A stretch of DNA of 64,000 nt from Simmondsia chinensis (GCA_018398585.1 JAGTTD010000001.1:29333438-29397437); one strand, 5' to 3'. Positions 1 through 12,024 are shown, counted from the first letter of the stretch. Numbers and translations are program-made. The notes: generated from the sequence alone by a model not told the origin.

Positions 1-124
1 TTAAAGCTTACAATCTCCCAGTTAACATAAACCTGATAGTAAGACAATTATTAACTGTTGTGCCTATCGGAGTTCGATCTTGTAGCCTAGGTAAACAAGA
101 ATCTAATAATGTCAAGAGACCAAT

Positions 125-264
125 TGAAAGAATGAGAAGCACACATAATATTGTGGCCCTCTTGTATATTTATAGAACTTATAATGGGCTTTACATCATA
201 TACAAAGCAGGTCCAATGGGCTCAGTTACCTATAATAATAACACCTAGACAATATAGTCTAACA
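125..264 (-). repeat. 3' LTR of copia element A
   Basis: Direct repeat of 4124-4263. On the minus strand it begins TGTTAGACTATATTG and ends at the CA complementary to the TG at 125-126. The polypurine tract (265-275, minus) abuts it, so this is the 3' LTR. At 140 bp it is very short for a copia LTR. Confidence 0.85.
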
Positions 265-275
265 TTCCCCCTCAA

Positions 276-3200
276 CCGAAGTAGGAGGTAAACAAATGCG
301 AAGGTTGGATCTAAATAGCAGAAAAAGAGTGCGCGGAAGATTCTTCGTGAAGATATCGGCAATCTGCTGTGAGGAAGGAATACGAAGTACTCGAACAAGA
401 TCCATTTGAACATGCTCACGAACAAAATGGATGTCAATCTCAACATGTTTTGTGCGAATATGCGGGACGGGGTTGGTAGACATGTACATGGCAGAAACAT
501 TATCACAATAGACTAAAATAGCTCGTGGAAGAAGAAGACTGAGCTCACTAAGGAGAGGCCGAACCCAGCAACATTCGGACACGGTGTTGGAGACTGCACG
601 ATACTTGGCCTCGGCAGTAGAACGAGAGACGGTGGGCTGTCGCTTAGAGGACCAGGAGATAATGTTGCCACCGAGGAAAACACAGAAACTAGAAGTAGAA
701 CGGCGAGTGTTAGGGCAACCAACCTAATCATCCACCAAATAAGCCACAAGTTGGTCCAAACGTGTCGGGAAGATAGTCAAACCATGACCAATAGTGCCCT
801 TGATATAGCGAAAGATGCGCTTAACAGCCATCCAGTGCGAGGATCGTGGAGCATACATAAACAGACGCACTTGCTGAACTGCATAAGAGATGTCAGGACG
901 AGTAAATGTGAGATATTGAAGGGCACCAACAATGGACCTGTATAAGGTGGGATTAGTCATAAGTTTGCCGTCTTCTAAAGAAAGCTTGGACTTAGAATCT
1001 GTAGGTGTAGCAATAGGCTTGCAGGAGAGCATGTCGGTTCGGTCTAGAAGATCATGTGCATATTTAGATTGAGACAAGAATAACCCTTAAGAGAGGTGAG
1101 ATACCGAGATGCCAATAAATTAATTAAGGCACCCCAAGTCGGTCATGTCAAGCTCAGATTGAAGAGAGCGAAGTAGATCATGAAGTACTGCATGAGAAGA
1201 GGCCGTGAGAACGATATCATCAACATAGACCAATAATATAGCCATATCATGTCCACGATATAAGACAAATAAAGAAGAATGTGACTTACAGCTTCGAAAA
1301 CCCAACCATTATAAAAAGGTAGCAAAATGAGTGTACCAAGCACGAGGTGCCTATTTGAGAATGTAAAGAGACTTATTAAGCTTACAGGCATGATCAGGAT
1401 ACTGAGAGCTGATGACACCCTGTGGTTACTTCATATAGACCTCTTCATTAAGTGTGCCATTAAGAAAAGCATTTTTGACATCGAGCTGATGAATAGGCCA
1501 GTGTCGAGAAGTAGCAATAGTCAAACAGTACGAACAGTAGCAGGTTTAACCACAAGACTGAAAGTTTTACCGTAGTCAATGCCATACCACTGTGTAAATA
1601 CCTGAACAACTAACCGAGCTTTATACCGTTCAACTTGACCTGTAGATGTTTGTTTAATATGAAAAACCCACTTGGAGCCAACAATGTTACCATGAGGGGG
1701 CGGAAGAACAAGATCCCATGTCTTATTACGAATAAGAGCATTAAATTCATCAAGCATAGCATGCTTCCAGTTCTCATCAGTAAGTGCCTGCTTATAAGAA
1801 AATGGTACCTCAGGCAAAGTACTATGAGCAATCATAGAAGGTTTGAGAAGAGGTTTTACAATACCAGCACGAGCACAAGTCACCATGGGATGAATAGAGG
1901 AAGTAGGGGGAGCCGAACCTGGTGCAGGAGGAAGTGCAACCATGTTTAGTGGCACGGTTGGAGGGGCTACAGGCGCAGCCGATGGTACAGGAGTTGCGGC
2001 GGGCGGTGCGGCAGCTGCGGTGGGTGGCGCAGCAGGAGGCGGCAGCAGCGGCAGCAGCGGTGGTTAGAGGCCCGCGAACAGTGAAGACGTGAGCGAAGGA
2101 GAAAAGACTTGATGAAGCCAGGTCATTATACCTTGAGAGAAAGTGCCCAATCGTGCAAATGGAAAATCTGCTTCATCAAAAACAACATGCCTCGAAATAA
2201 TGACTTTATTAGTAGAAAGATCCAAACATTTATAACCTTTGTGATTCTGTGGGTAGCCCAAGAAAACACATAAGGTAGAGCACGGAGAAAGCTTATGAGA
2301 CGTGGTGGCACTCAGATTCGGATAGCAGACACTACGAAAAACCCGAAGATGATCGTAATTAACTTGCTTCTTGTACAAATGTTGAAAGGGGATCTTTTTC
2401 TTAATAGAAGTGGACGGTAGAAGGTTGATAATATGAGCTGCAACAGAAACTGCTTCAACCCAAAATTCCAAAGGCATGCATGCTTGTAACAAGAGGGAAC
2501 ACATCATGTTACCAATAGTACGATGTATGGGTTCAGCTTTCCCATTCTGTTGGGAGGTGTGAGGGCAGGAAACCCTACTAAGAATGCCCCTTTGCAGAAA
2601 AAGACTATTAAAGTCACGGTTGATATATTCAGTGCATTTATCACATTAAAAATGTTTGATTTCCACATCAAATTGATTCAACACAAGATTACGAAACTGA
2701 ACAAACAGGTCAAAAACCTTAGATTTGGCACGCATAGGATAAATCCACGCAAAATGAGAATAATCATCCAATAATAGCAATTAATACTTAAAACCACTGA
2801 AACTGATGAATGGTGATGTCCATACATCAGAATGAACAATATCGAAAGGATGTGTAGTACTAGTGATAGACTTTTGAAAAGGTAAACGACTATGTTTACC
2901 GAGTTGGCAAGCATGACACAAACTGGACTCAGAAGAACTCGAACAAGAAATAAATTTTTGTTTGACTAAAGTGGACAAGACTGGCTCCTCGGGATGGCCA
3001 AGTCAACGATGCCAGAGAGATTGTGTGTTTTTGGAAGCAACTAGGGAAACATGTGGGGAGGATGCCACGGGCTGCCCGGGTTGACCAAGTCGACTGACCG
3101 TGTTTGGTTTGGGAACAGCGAAAAGAGGCTCCGAGCTAGCACAACGTATAATGAGGGACATTGTTTTAGCATTTTTAATGGAGAAACCACCCGAGTCAAA

Positions 3201-3713
3201 TTCTAAAAGGCAATAATTATCTTTACAGATTTGACGAACAGAGATTAAATTAGTGGAAAGACCAGAAACATAAAGGACATTATGCAAATTGAAATGACCA
3301 ACAGGTGTAAAAAGAGAACCATATCCAATCCCAGCAATCGATAACTGAGCGCCATTGCCAACTAATATTTTATCATAACCATGATAAGGACGAAAAAATG
3401 TTAGCAAACTGGGGTTATTAGTCATATGGGACAATGCACCATTATCCATTATCCAGAAAAAATCAACTATAGGAGTAGAATGAGCAGTTAGAGATTGAAA
3501 AATAGTTTGAGGAGACACAAACCCTGAATCGAAATTAAAACCAGTGGCATAAGTATTAATTGCAGGATAAAAAAGTGATGGATATGACATATTCTCACCA
3601 TAAATAGGAGCACCGAAGAAAGGTAGCCCGGGTTGTGAAGTAGAACCGATCATTGGGTTGAGCATAATTGACTGCAGCCAGCAAAAAAAGACAGTGCAAA
3701 CCAAATCAAACAC
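276..3713 (-). pseudogene. Copia A pol remnant (protease-integrase-RT-RNase H)
   Basis: Minus-strand fragments form a copia pol in the usual order. Protease: WIMDNGALSHM near 3420-3450, where the usual D-S/T-G-A reads D-N-G-A. GAG-pre-integrase: LWHR near 3003, then CHACQLGKHSRLPF near 2900. Integrase: core end with an SQQNGKAEP-type motif near 2550 and C-terminal part at 2064-2507. Reverse transcriptase: entry domain at 1521-1955 and catalytic YVDDIVLT near 1210-1235. RNase H: at 259-1077, ending in the IADIFTKNLP motif. Stops and frameshifts separate the fragments, so no intact polyprotein can be made. The family function is cDNA synthesis and integration; here it is a fossil. Confidence 0.85.
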
Positions 3714-4123
3714 CAGGAATAAAATTACCGGGAATAATTTTTAATATAAAATTGAAAAAATTGATAGTTTTCGTTTCCTCATTATTATTTATTTTCACTA
3801 TTTCAAGGCTAGGGTTTGCCTATAGCAGTGTCGAAACAATGGGCTGCCAATTCAAAACTAAAATTCTTGAAAACACTGGAGGGGCGCTGCAACGAGGCGG
3901 AGCAGCGGCAGAAAACTGGACGGCTAGGGTTAGCCGGGAGGGGCAGCGGCTAGGGTGGCTCCGAAGAGGAGAGCCGGCGCTGGGTAAAATCGGTGGCGGA
4001 GCTAGGATGGCCGTGAGTTTTTAGGATTTGTATCTCTTTTTCTTTTTTTTTTTGGGAAAATTGAAAAAGAAAAGGAGGCTAGGGTTTGCCTTTACGAGAT
4101 GGCTCGAGAGAGTTCTGATACCA
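3714..4123 (-). other. Copia A leader; gag missing; Met-tRNA primer site at 4112-4123
   Basis: Only about 410 bp lie between the 5' LTR and the protease-containing reading frame, too little for the roughly 250-350 residue gag of plant copia elements. No zinc knuckle or gag domain is visible in any frame. The minus strand next to the LTR reads TGGTATCAGAAC, complementary to the initiator-Met tRNA 3' end with one difference. The plus-strand open frame at 3668-4024 is not supported as a gene. Confidence 0.6.
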
Positions 4124-4263
4124 TGAAAGAATAAGAAGCACACATAATGCTGTGGCCCTCTCGTATATTTATAGAGCTTATAATGGGCTTTACATCATAT
4201 ATAAAGCAGACCCATAGGGCTTAGTTATATATAGTAATAGCACCTAGACAATATAGTCTAACA
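4124..4263 (-). repeat. 5' LTR of copia element A
   Basis: Partner of 125-264, followed on the minus strand by the Met-tRNA primer site, which makes it the 5' LTR. It carries TATATTTATAGA-like and TTATATATA stretches that could have been TATA elements. Confidence 0.85.
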
Positions 4264-4339
4264 CAATTATCTTAAAAGTTTGAGCTAGTAGTTGAATACC
4301 AACAAACTTTCCCTCATGTGTTGTACCTCAAAACGGGAC

Positions 4340-4378
<39 letters not shown>

Positions 4379-4935
4379 CTGCTTTGTTCTGTTAAAAAAA
4401 AAAAAGCAAAATAAAGGCGGTATTCTTTTATCATAAAAATAAATGATACATAAATTATAAAATAAAATAAACTCAGTAGGGGTGGATTTTTTTTAAAATT
4501 TGGAGATGACTTATTTTTTTTGAATTATATGTGAACTTTCTTTAAAATTATATCATTTCTTTAGATTAAGTTTACTTTTCTGAAATTCTATTTATCCTCA
4601 GAGAATAGTTTCAAATAAATGCTTTTTCACTGTTAGGCATTTATATATATATATATATATATTTTTTTTTTTTCAATATTGATTCATCGTTTGAAATTGC
4701 ACTTTTACATATATATATATATATATATCTCTTAATTTTATAGTTCTACTTTATTTGAAAAAATGACTTGTTAAAAATTATATCTACCTTCGTTTCGTTT
4801 TTAGATTAGGAAGATCTTTGAATTAGATTATACTTTGATTTTTCTATATATATAACTTTGCTTTTTTTTTTTTAATTATGTAGAGCATTTTAGATCTAAA
4901 AAGACGTTTCCTAGTTTATTATAATTTTCCATAAT
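4264..4935. other. AT-rich intergenic DNA with a poly-G tract
   Basis: No gene is supported. The stretch holds a run of 37 G (4342-4378), short (AT)n runs near 4640-4660 and 4710-4728, and T-rich tracts. Confidence 0.6.
4342..4378. repeat. Poly-G homopolymer, 37 G
   Basis: Uninterrupted run of 37 G preceded by gggaccc. Such a run is rare in plant DNA and may be a sequencing or assembly artefact; if real it could form a G-quadruplex. Confidence 0.9.
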
Positions 4936-6150
4936 GAGTTTTTTATAAAATGGCACACTTTTAAAAAAAAAATCAAAATGGTATAATTGTAAAAATATTT
5001 ACCAAATTGGCACATTTTACTGTTAATTTGTCAATGTACGCCATTTTTAAAGGCATACAATGAACAATAATTTTTTATTGAAGCACAGATAATTTGTATT
5101 TTAAATATTATTATATTAAAACTATTTTACATAAATAATTTAAAATCTTAATAATTTTAAAATACAATAAATTTTAAAATTTATTTTTTAAGAAAGTACA
5201 TTAATTTTTATCATAACAATGTATGTGTCATTTTTTTTATTGTCACATCATCTACTAAATATTCTTGTTAGTTGCCATGTTATTTTTATGAGTAGTTGTT
5301 CTGGTCATTTATAAATAGTTGATACCTTTCCTGGTTCCTTTATAAATAATATTTTTCTTCTTGGTCATTTTTGCAAAGTATGTTGCCCTTACTGTGTATA
5401 ATATCATTTTTGAAAACTTTCACCATTTATGTTTTCATTCAAAAAAGAATGCATAATTTCCATGTATATAATATTGATTCAACAAAAATTTAACGAGTAC
5501 CCAAATGATGAAATAACCTGTATATATTATCGTTATTAATCACTATATTAAATATAGTAAATAGAAAGCAACATACATTCCCAGTGCCCCAAATGCTCCT
5601 GCCTATGCAGAGCCTAAGAGGATGGATGTGCGCACTAATGCACTAATGTACATATAATGTTCATTTACCCGCACTGATGCACCGGATCCCATTAGAACTC
5701 CGAAGTTAAGCGTGCTTGGGCGAGAGTCGTACCGGGATGGGTGACTTCCTGGAAAGTGCTTGTGTTGCCAATCCTATAAGGTTAGGGGTTCTCGAAAACA
5801 GCCTCTCGATAAGGTTACATCCTGAAAGGGTAAGGCTGCGTACAACTACCCCTCCCAAACCTTGCTTAGGCGGGAGCCCTTGAAACACTAGGTCTATTGT
5901 TGTTGTATTGTATTTTAAAAAATAAAATTTTAAATTATTTATGTAAAATAGTTTTAATAAAATAAATTTTAAAATACAACTTAGCTGTGCTTCGGTAAAA
6001 TATTAATAATAATAATGTCCATTGTACGCTGTTTGAAACAGCGTAAATTGGCAAATGAATAGTAAAATGTGCTAATTTGGTAAATATTTTTGCAATTATG
6101 CCATTTTGGTAATATTTTTAAAAGTGTGCCATTTTGGTAAAAAAAAACTC
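4936..6150. mobile_element. Long-inverted-repeat (Mutator-like or foldback) non-autonomous element
   Basis: The arms 4936-5167 and 5908-6150 are inverted repeats of each other. Both outer ends read GAGTTTTTT followed by AAAATGGCACACTTTT, and inside both arms share TTTACCAAATTGGCACATTTT-like and AAACTATTTTACATAAATAA-like segments. The arms are about 235 bp with small indels. No transposase is encoded. The centre (5168-5907) is AT-rich and carries a 5S-derived SINE whose 3' end touches the right arm. I could not find a convincing TSD, so the superfamily assignment rests on arm length only. Confidence 0.7.
5620..5907 (+). mobile_element. 5S rRNA-derived SINE, copy 1
   Basis: From 5671 the sequence follows plant 5S rRNA: GCACCGGATCCCAT, then AACTCCGAAGTTAAGCGTGC, TTGGGCGAGAG, GGGATGGGTGAC and TGTGTTGCC. 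The 5S-like part ends near 5772 and is not followed by a 5S-type spacer or T-run terminator. It continues into a body (CTATAAGGTTAGGGG...) and a tail containing GGCTGCGTACAACTACCCC, then GGTCTATTGTTGTTGTA, a 3' end typical of plant SINEs. A second GCACTAATGCAC at 5632-5643, preceded by GGATGGATG, suggests that the complete 5S 5' end was present, with about 30 bp of extra sequence inserted. No clear TSD is visible. A functional 5S gene is excluded by these changes. Confidence 0.75.
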
Positions 6151-6830
6151 AAATGTAATAATCAAATGTGATAGTTATATGTAGTTAAGAGAATCGAACG
6201 GATGTTAAAACAAATAATAGCTAGTTAGAGATATTATAATGGTTAGGATTAATTAGAGATATTATGATTGTTAGATTAGATTTATCTTTAGCTATAAAAA
6301 AAAAAAAAAAAAAAAACTAGAGTTGTAATTGAGAATTATCCAAAAATTAATGAAATAGTATCTTCATCTTTCTTTAATCTCTTTTTCTTGTCTCTATTCC
6401 CAAATTCTTCTAATTCCTTCCCGTCTCCAATTCACTCAATATTTCTTTCCCGTATCAATTCTAATTCTTTCCTCCGTCATGTAGGTTCACGACAGCTTTT
6501 TTATGTTTGATTTGGTGGCTTAATAAGCTTAATGTGTTAAATTCAAACATGTTTGATAAGCTTAGGGAGCCAAGTTCGCACAGCGGTGTGCTTAGTTTGT
6601 TAGTCTGTGTATATTTTGTTAAGAGATCATCAAAAACTCATCAAGGGCTTAATGAAAGCTTGCTTATTGCTAGGTAATAGATGGATGATGACTCGTTGGT
6701 AGCTCTCATACATAGCTCAATTCAATTAGACATTTATGGAACTAAATTTTAACAAAGTCTTTTTATGAAATGATTTCTAGAGAAGTTAGGAACCATATAT
6801 GTATATATTGATATTCTAACTTTTTGTACT

Positions 6831-6895
<65 letters not shown>

Positions 6896-7698
6896 AGGAC
6901 ATGATTCCAACAATAAATAGGTATTTTTCATCAAAATCCAATAATTTTTTATCAGAAAATATATACACGACACATAATTTCGATAACATATATGTACCTT
7001 TTATCATAATTTTGTGATTTTTTGTCATAATCTGCCAAAATTTTATTGAATACATGGACATGCTTGCATATATTATTGGATGCTCAAATCCCCTAATACT
7101 ATCAATTCCCTCTATATATATTACATCTACTAAAAACTTAGTTCTCATACTCCCTCTTTGCGATCATATTTGTCTTCTTCCTGGGCAAATTTGCGGTACA
7201 ATACAATCCCCTCCATGCTCTTTCTTTCTTCACAAAAATCAGAATTGCTATGATGATGCTGTGATGTGTTACTACTATTTCATTGATGTTTTCTTTTAGG
7301 CTTATAAATGTCGTTTCTCAAGGCCACGTTTTTGCTATATGATCTTTCCCTATTAGTCCACTTATCTTTTATTACTTCTCAAGTTGAATCACGTGGATTG
7401 ACATCCCATAAGCCTTCCTTGATAAGTGGAGCAGTATGAATGGTTTTATACTTTGTTATATCTTCCTGTGCAAATGATAATTTTGGCCTTCAAGCTGAGT
7501 AATGCAAAAACAACCCACTTCATGTCTTGTGTTTGAATTATATAAATATCTAGATGGGGAGATTTAAACTCGGTAACTCTTGTCCAAAAGCTCTAATACT
7601 ATGTTACCTGACCAACAATCCCAATAGTTCATGGATGATTTTAAGCTTTACTTATTAAGTTTCAATTTTGTAATTTTGGATTTCATCTATTTGCTTAC
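6151..7698. other. AT-rich intergenic DNA, no supported gene
   Basis: Holds a run of A at about 6299-6317, a pyrimidine-rich stretch at 6360-6480 that might be an LTR remnant, and a (TA)n microsatellite. Short open frames here are not supported by composition or homology that I recognise. Confidence 0.5.
6829..6893. repeat. (TA)n microsatellite
   Basis: About 65 bp of TA repeats with three interruptions (ACATATACA). Confidence 0.9.
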
Positions 7699-10047
7699 TG
7701 ATATGGTTTTAGCGAGATGTAAAACTATGTACTCTCAAGCATGCGAGCAAGTCATAACTTTGGCAGGTATACGGGTGTCGCATCCACATAGAATCGGTAT
7801 GAAGTTAGATTCAATAATTATCAAGCAATTAAAATTGGGTTTTTGTTTGGAACGTGGGTGGTTAACAAAATTGAAAACTAAATTAAACTGTCAATCAATC
7901 AAGGATGGTCTAGGGTATGAAGTTAAGGTAGCTTTGTTCGATGTGCTTCAAAATTTCTAAGTGTTGTGGGAATTTGTCCGACATAGAAGAATTAAAAAAT
8001 TTGGATTTTATATTCCGACCGAATTTTTTTAATTTCTGATTTTATTTTTCCATTGTGGAATATGAAGGGAAAAAAAAGTGGTTATGTGATACTTCAAAAT
8101 TTGGTCGAGTATTTGGTCACATTCATTTTCCAATTATTTATCAACTAACTTGATTTTCTACTCACTTATCTGATTTTGCTCAACTCATAACTTGTGGAGA
8201 GATTGTGTTTTTATCTATAAATTAGTTGCAAGATTGCTCATAAAACACAGATAAAAAAAAATATTCTCAGAGAAGTTTCTCCCTCTCAGTCATGGAAGCC
8301 CCCCTCTCTCTAGAAATTGAGTTATCTCCAATTACGATATTGTCTGAATTTCCAAGCAATTGTGACGTATTGTAATCCTCCACTCTAGAGTACACTACAG
8401 TGGTGGATATCATGTTAACCTTGGGGGTCGGAATGCAGTTTGGTTTCGTTATTCCGGTGTGGGGGTATAAACAACTTTAGGGCAGTGGTGAACTCCACGG
8501 CACGACAACAATCTTCTTTTTTCTGGATAAGTTCTAATTACTATCTCCTTTATTTTTTCCAACAAGCTTAACTTGAATCCTTTCATTATATTTCGTTATA
8601 ATAATGACTTCAAAGGTTTAGACTACAAGCTTTAAACCTAGATTAACAATGAATTAGGGGTTTAAGATAATGAAGTAGTATGAGGATAAAACACATCTTA
8701 TCACTCTAAGCATAGTATGAATTATCTCAATAACACTACTAAATTCCTTTATCACATCTAGTTACATGTTTAACCTAGATTAATACTCAAGTTAGGGCTT
8801 AAGATACTGGATTAGTTTAAGGGCATAACCCATCTAATCACTCTAGATGTGGCATAGATTATCTTAATAGTACTAACAAATTCATTTGTTACTCTTAATT
8901 TAGTATTAGTTTGTATAAAAACTGTGTTCATGGTTGAGTACAGCCTCAACTCTGACCACTTATGAAGAACCTGTTACACTACAGTTTAAGTTACAAGCAC
9001 AAGATAAATTGCAAATATGTTAAGACATTTAGCCATGGTATAAAGATTGTGTTCATACAACCTCAACACTGACCATTTATGAAGAACTTGTTATATTATA
9101 AGCTACAAGCACAAGACGAATTGCAAATATGTTGGAAATTTACCCACGGCTACAAGCACCTGAACAGAAAACTAAAAACAATAAAAGATTCCCCACAAGG
9201 GTGTGAAAATATTATAACACTAGTTATTATCATAACTAAAATATAAAACTTGGATCCAAACAACTACCCGTCCTTCACCTCTAAACTACGAGTTTACTCC
9301 CTCATAGGAGTTTTGTACATCACAAAATCAAAAAATATAAGTGCAAAAAAATTATAGATTGAAGACTCCCTCGATCGATGTTGACTTGACTCTCGCTTTA
9401 ATCCCCAATTCCCTGACAACTTGCATTTCAGCCATCAAAAAAATCTCGGTCTCTGTTGGCGGCAGGAGATGAAGGAGAAGAGCATACAGACAAAAAGTAC
9501 TAAAAATAGGTTCCCTCCCCTTTTATAAGGCGTGGGCACAATACAGGTGTCCTCCGATCGATCCGCCAAATCATCCGATCGATCGACCGTCATTTGACAA
9601 CTTGTGCAGTTAACTTAAAAAGTGCGTAAAGTTTTTACGGGCCAAATTATATATCAAATCAAAGCTCTCGAAGAGATCTATGTACTCCTAATGGTGTCAT
9701 CAGTGCAATAGGATATTATTGGGTCATAAATACTCTTTCTTTAACTTTTACTCATTTTAAGCTTGATCGATTGCCAAAATGTATAGTAGATCGATCCATG
9801 CACCCAAGGGAAGACTTTTTTTGATCGAATCTTAACCCAATGGGTACTTCTTTTCCACATCTAATCGGATTTCTCAACATAGTCTCAAAATTTGTCCATT
9901 GAGCCTATTTTCCATTATTTTTCAAGATGTCCTTACTCCGACGTGTTCCAAGCCTTAATACACGTAAATTATGCAATATCACACATGTAATCACAGAAAA
10001 TATCATACGAATGTATTATAAAAACATGTAATATACAAAGCATATCA
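7699..10047 (-). repeat. 3' LTR of element B, interrupted by a solo LTR
   Basis: Matches 23682-25262 on both sides of the inserted solo LTR (7935-8564): shared stretches include GTTAGATTCAATAATTATC early and AAATTATGCAATATCACACA late. Without the insert it is about 1.7 kb. Confidence 0.85.
7935..8564 (+). mobile_element. Solo LTR inserted in the LTR of element B
   Basis: A 630-bp segment absent from the other LTR of B. It starts TGTTCGATG, ends TTTTTCCAACA, and is flanked by a perfect 5-bp TSD, AGCTT, at 7930-7934 and 8565-8569. No internal domain is present, so it is a solo LTR left by LTR-LTR recombination. Strand is inferred from a TATA-like TCTATAAATTAG near 8214 and the polarity of the pyrimidine-rich end. 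Its 3' half resembles 27780-27910. Confidence 0.85.
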
Positions 10048-10758
10048 CTTCCCCAAACCCAAACCTTGCTTGTCCTCAAGCACGACTCAATTCAAACTAG
10101 TTGAAAGCAGGACATATTGATCAGGCATATGGTTGCATGAATTAGTCATGAAAAATATTTTCTCAAACAAATCTGAGAGGGAACTCAAGAAAGAAGAATC
10201 CTCATATAGTGATATTATTACATATGTTCTAGCTAGAGTCTTCGCTATTTAGGTCTTCTTACTAGTAAGTAAGTTTAAAGCTTTTTCCCCTAGTCTTAAC
10301 TCCAAGCTTTGCATTTCTAACATGATTAGTGAGAATAATTGAAGGAATGAGTATCCATAACAAGTTATCCCTAAAAAGAATAAGAATCCCAAGTCTTCTG
10401 TTCTCTCTCATTTTTTTTTAAAAGTAACTTATGGTTATTCATGTCTCCCTAAGACCCATGTAACAAGTTTTCGATCAGTGACTCCCGATCCAGTTGACTC
10501 AAGGCATGGAGTGAAGAGCACTCTTCAGACCTCATGGCTCGAGTCAAAAGAATTTTCAATCTAAGCTGTTACTAGCACATACCTTAGAAGAATATCTCAC
10601 TCAAATTAGGCATTGATGCTTACTAAGGGGACTTACAGAAGTTGACTCTTCTTAAGCTTTCCCCAAGGCTCGTGTAGCGAGCTTTGAACCGGAAGCTCCC
10701 AATCCAGTCGGCTTAGGGTACTAGGTGTTAAGATACCCCTATGGGTTTACTTGCTCGA
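10048..10758 (-). other. Element B 3' non-coding region and polypurine tract
   Basis: The first 16 bp (minus strand TTTGGGTTTGGGGAAG) are the polypurine tract of B. The rest has no open frame. Two similar stretches, 10451-10520 and 10660-10730, share the pattern CTCGTGTAGCGAGCTTT / CCCATGTAACAAGTTTT and an AATCCAGTCGGCTTAGGG-like end, suggesting an old internal duplication. Confidence 0.6.
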
Positions 10759-10932
10759 AGTTGGGAAAATTCACACAATCAACACAAGCAGAAATGAAAA
10801 TCAACACACTAATATTTACGTAGAAACCCTCTCTCAACTAGAGGGAAACGGCCTCATTCCACTATGAAATTAAGGATTACAATTTCTAATTATAACACCC
10901 CACAATATTCAATCATCAATCATTATCACTAG

Positions 10933-11159
10933 TGTGACTATTACATGGTAAGTCACTTATTCTCTCAAAGTGTAACTACTGCACGGCGAGTCACCAGCCC
11001 TCTTCAGTGTAGCTGCTGCACGATGAGCCACCTGCCCTCTTACAACGTAACTATCGCATAGCGAGTCACGAACCCTCTCAAGGTGTAGTTGCAGCATGGC
11101 GAGCCACCAACCCTCTCACAGTGTAGTTTCTGCATGGCGAGCCAACAACCCCTTCACAA
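10933..11159. repeat. 38-bp tandem repeat, six units, left LTR
   Basis: Six diverged units of 37-38 bp following TGTARCTRCTGCAYGGCGAG then TCACCAACCCTCTCAMAR. A degraded seventh unit begins at 11160. The same array lies in the partner LTR, so it was part of the element before insertion. Confidence 0.8.
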
Positions 11160-11467
11160 TGTAGCTTTAGATAGAGGAAGTTGCAAACTCTCATCAGCTC
11201 TCAGTCATCAAGTACGTCTCAATTAAACCACTCACTCTTCCCCTTATCTGGGTGCCCCCCAGGGCATCCCTTCACAAAACCCTAAAATATCACATTTTTC
11301 CTTTATTTTTTCCACAAATCTTAGTCTTTAACTTTAAACCATATTTATAATGAGTTACCTAAATCTAACTTAATTCAAAATATTAAATCAAATCAAACTT
11401 ATTTAGGTAACTCAAAATAATCATATCTCAGCCAAATCAAATCAAATTAATAAATAATATCCTAACA

Positions 11468-12024
11468 AATGTCTCCCTTACCTCTAAATTAATGTTTTAT
11501 GCAAAATATTTTTTTCTTTTGTTTGCACCCCTTTTTTTTTTCTTTTTTGATTTTTCTCTCTAACCAACCAAACAAAAAGCACAAAAACAAGAAAAAATAT
11601 ATCAGGTTCCGCCAACCATTGGTCTTCTTCTTCAAAAAAAAAATAAAAACTCAAAACCCTAGCCTCTGTCATCACACCTCACCATTAATCACCGAACAAG
11701 TACAACCACCAGAAATCACCACCGTTCGAGCACCAAATCTCCAATGACGCTCTGCTCAGGCTGAAAACCACCACCATCATCCTCGATACACTCAATCACC
11801 AGCAAGCACACCACCAAATCGGCCTCATCTGTCTCTGCCAAGCGAACCATCATTGTTGCCATTAATAACCACTTGTTCACCACCGAGCCTCTTTGACCCA
11901 GGCTCGGGCCACTGCAAATCGCCACCACAGGATATATCTCTAGCCAAATGCATCAATTTTCCAAAATCTAGTCCTCGTCTTTTCATCTCCTCAACAAGTT
12001 ATCCCGACATGCTCTGATACCACT
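11468..12024 (-). other. Internal domain of the non-autonomous element, Met-tRNA primer site at its right end
   Basis: 557 bp between the LTRs. The minus strand has a 70-codon frame (11716-11928) without recognisable domains. Poly-T/poly-A stretches lie at 11500-11650. The primer site TGGTATCAGAGC is exact. Confidence 0.7.

Larger units (their letters stand above)
125..4263 (-). mobile_element. Ty1/copia retrotransposon A, gag-less, 140-bp LTRs
   Basis: Two direct repeats of 140 bp (125-264 and 4124-4263) start TG and end CA and enclose copia pol on the minus strand. CAAT occurs just outside both ends (121-124 and 4264-4267), consistent with a short target-site duplication. Next to the right LTR, reading minus, is TGGTATCAGAAC, an initiator-Met tRNA primer site; next to the left LTR is the polypurine tract TTGAGGGGGAA. 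By hand count the LTRs differ at about 15 of 140 sites, so the insertion is old. The pol order protease, integrase, reverse transcriptase, RNase H is that of Ty1/copia. A recognisable gag is absent. Confidence 0.88.

Noticed and set aside
1..124. Sequence before element A
   Set aside because: Too short to classify; no gene or element end seen apart from the CAAT repeat at 121-124.
3668..4024. Plus-strand frame of 118 codons
   Set aside because: It lies in the leader of minus-strand copia A, has no recognisable domain and is a chance frame.
5671..5772. Functional 5S rRNA gene
   Set aside because: Several substitutions, a split 5' end, no T-run terminator at the 5S 3' end, and continuation into a SINE body shared with the second locus.
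6203..6490. Solo LTR starting TGTTAAAACAAATAATAG
   Set aside because: It has a TATA-like box and a pyrimidine-rich 3' part, but no CA end or TSD could be matched.
10933..11159. CRISPR-like array
   Set aside because: The whole 38-bp unit is repeated without unique spacers, it is in an LTR, and the DNA is plant nuclear.
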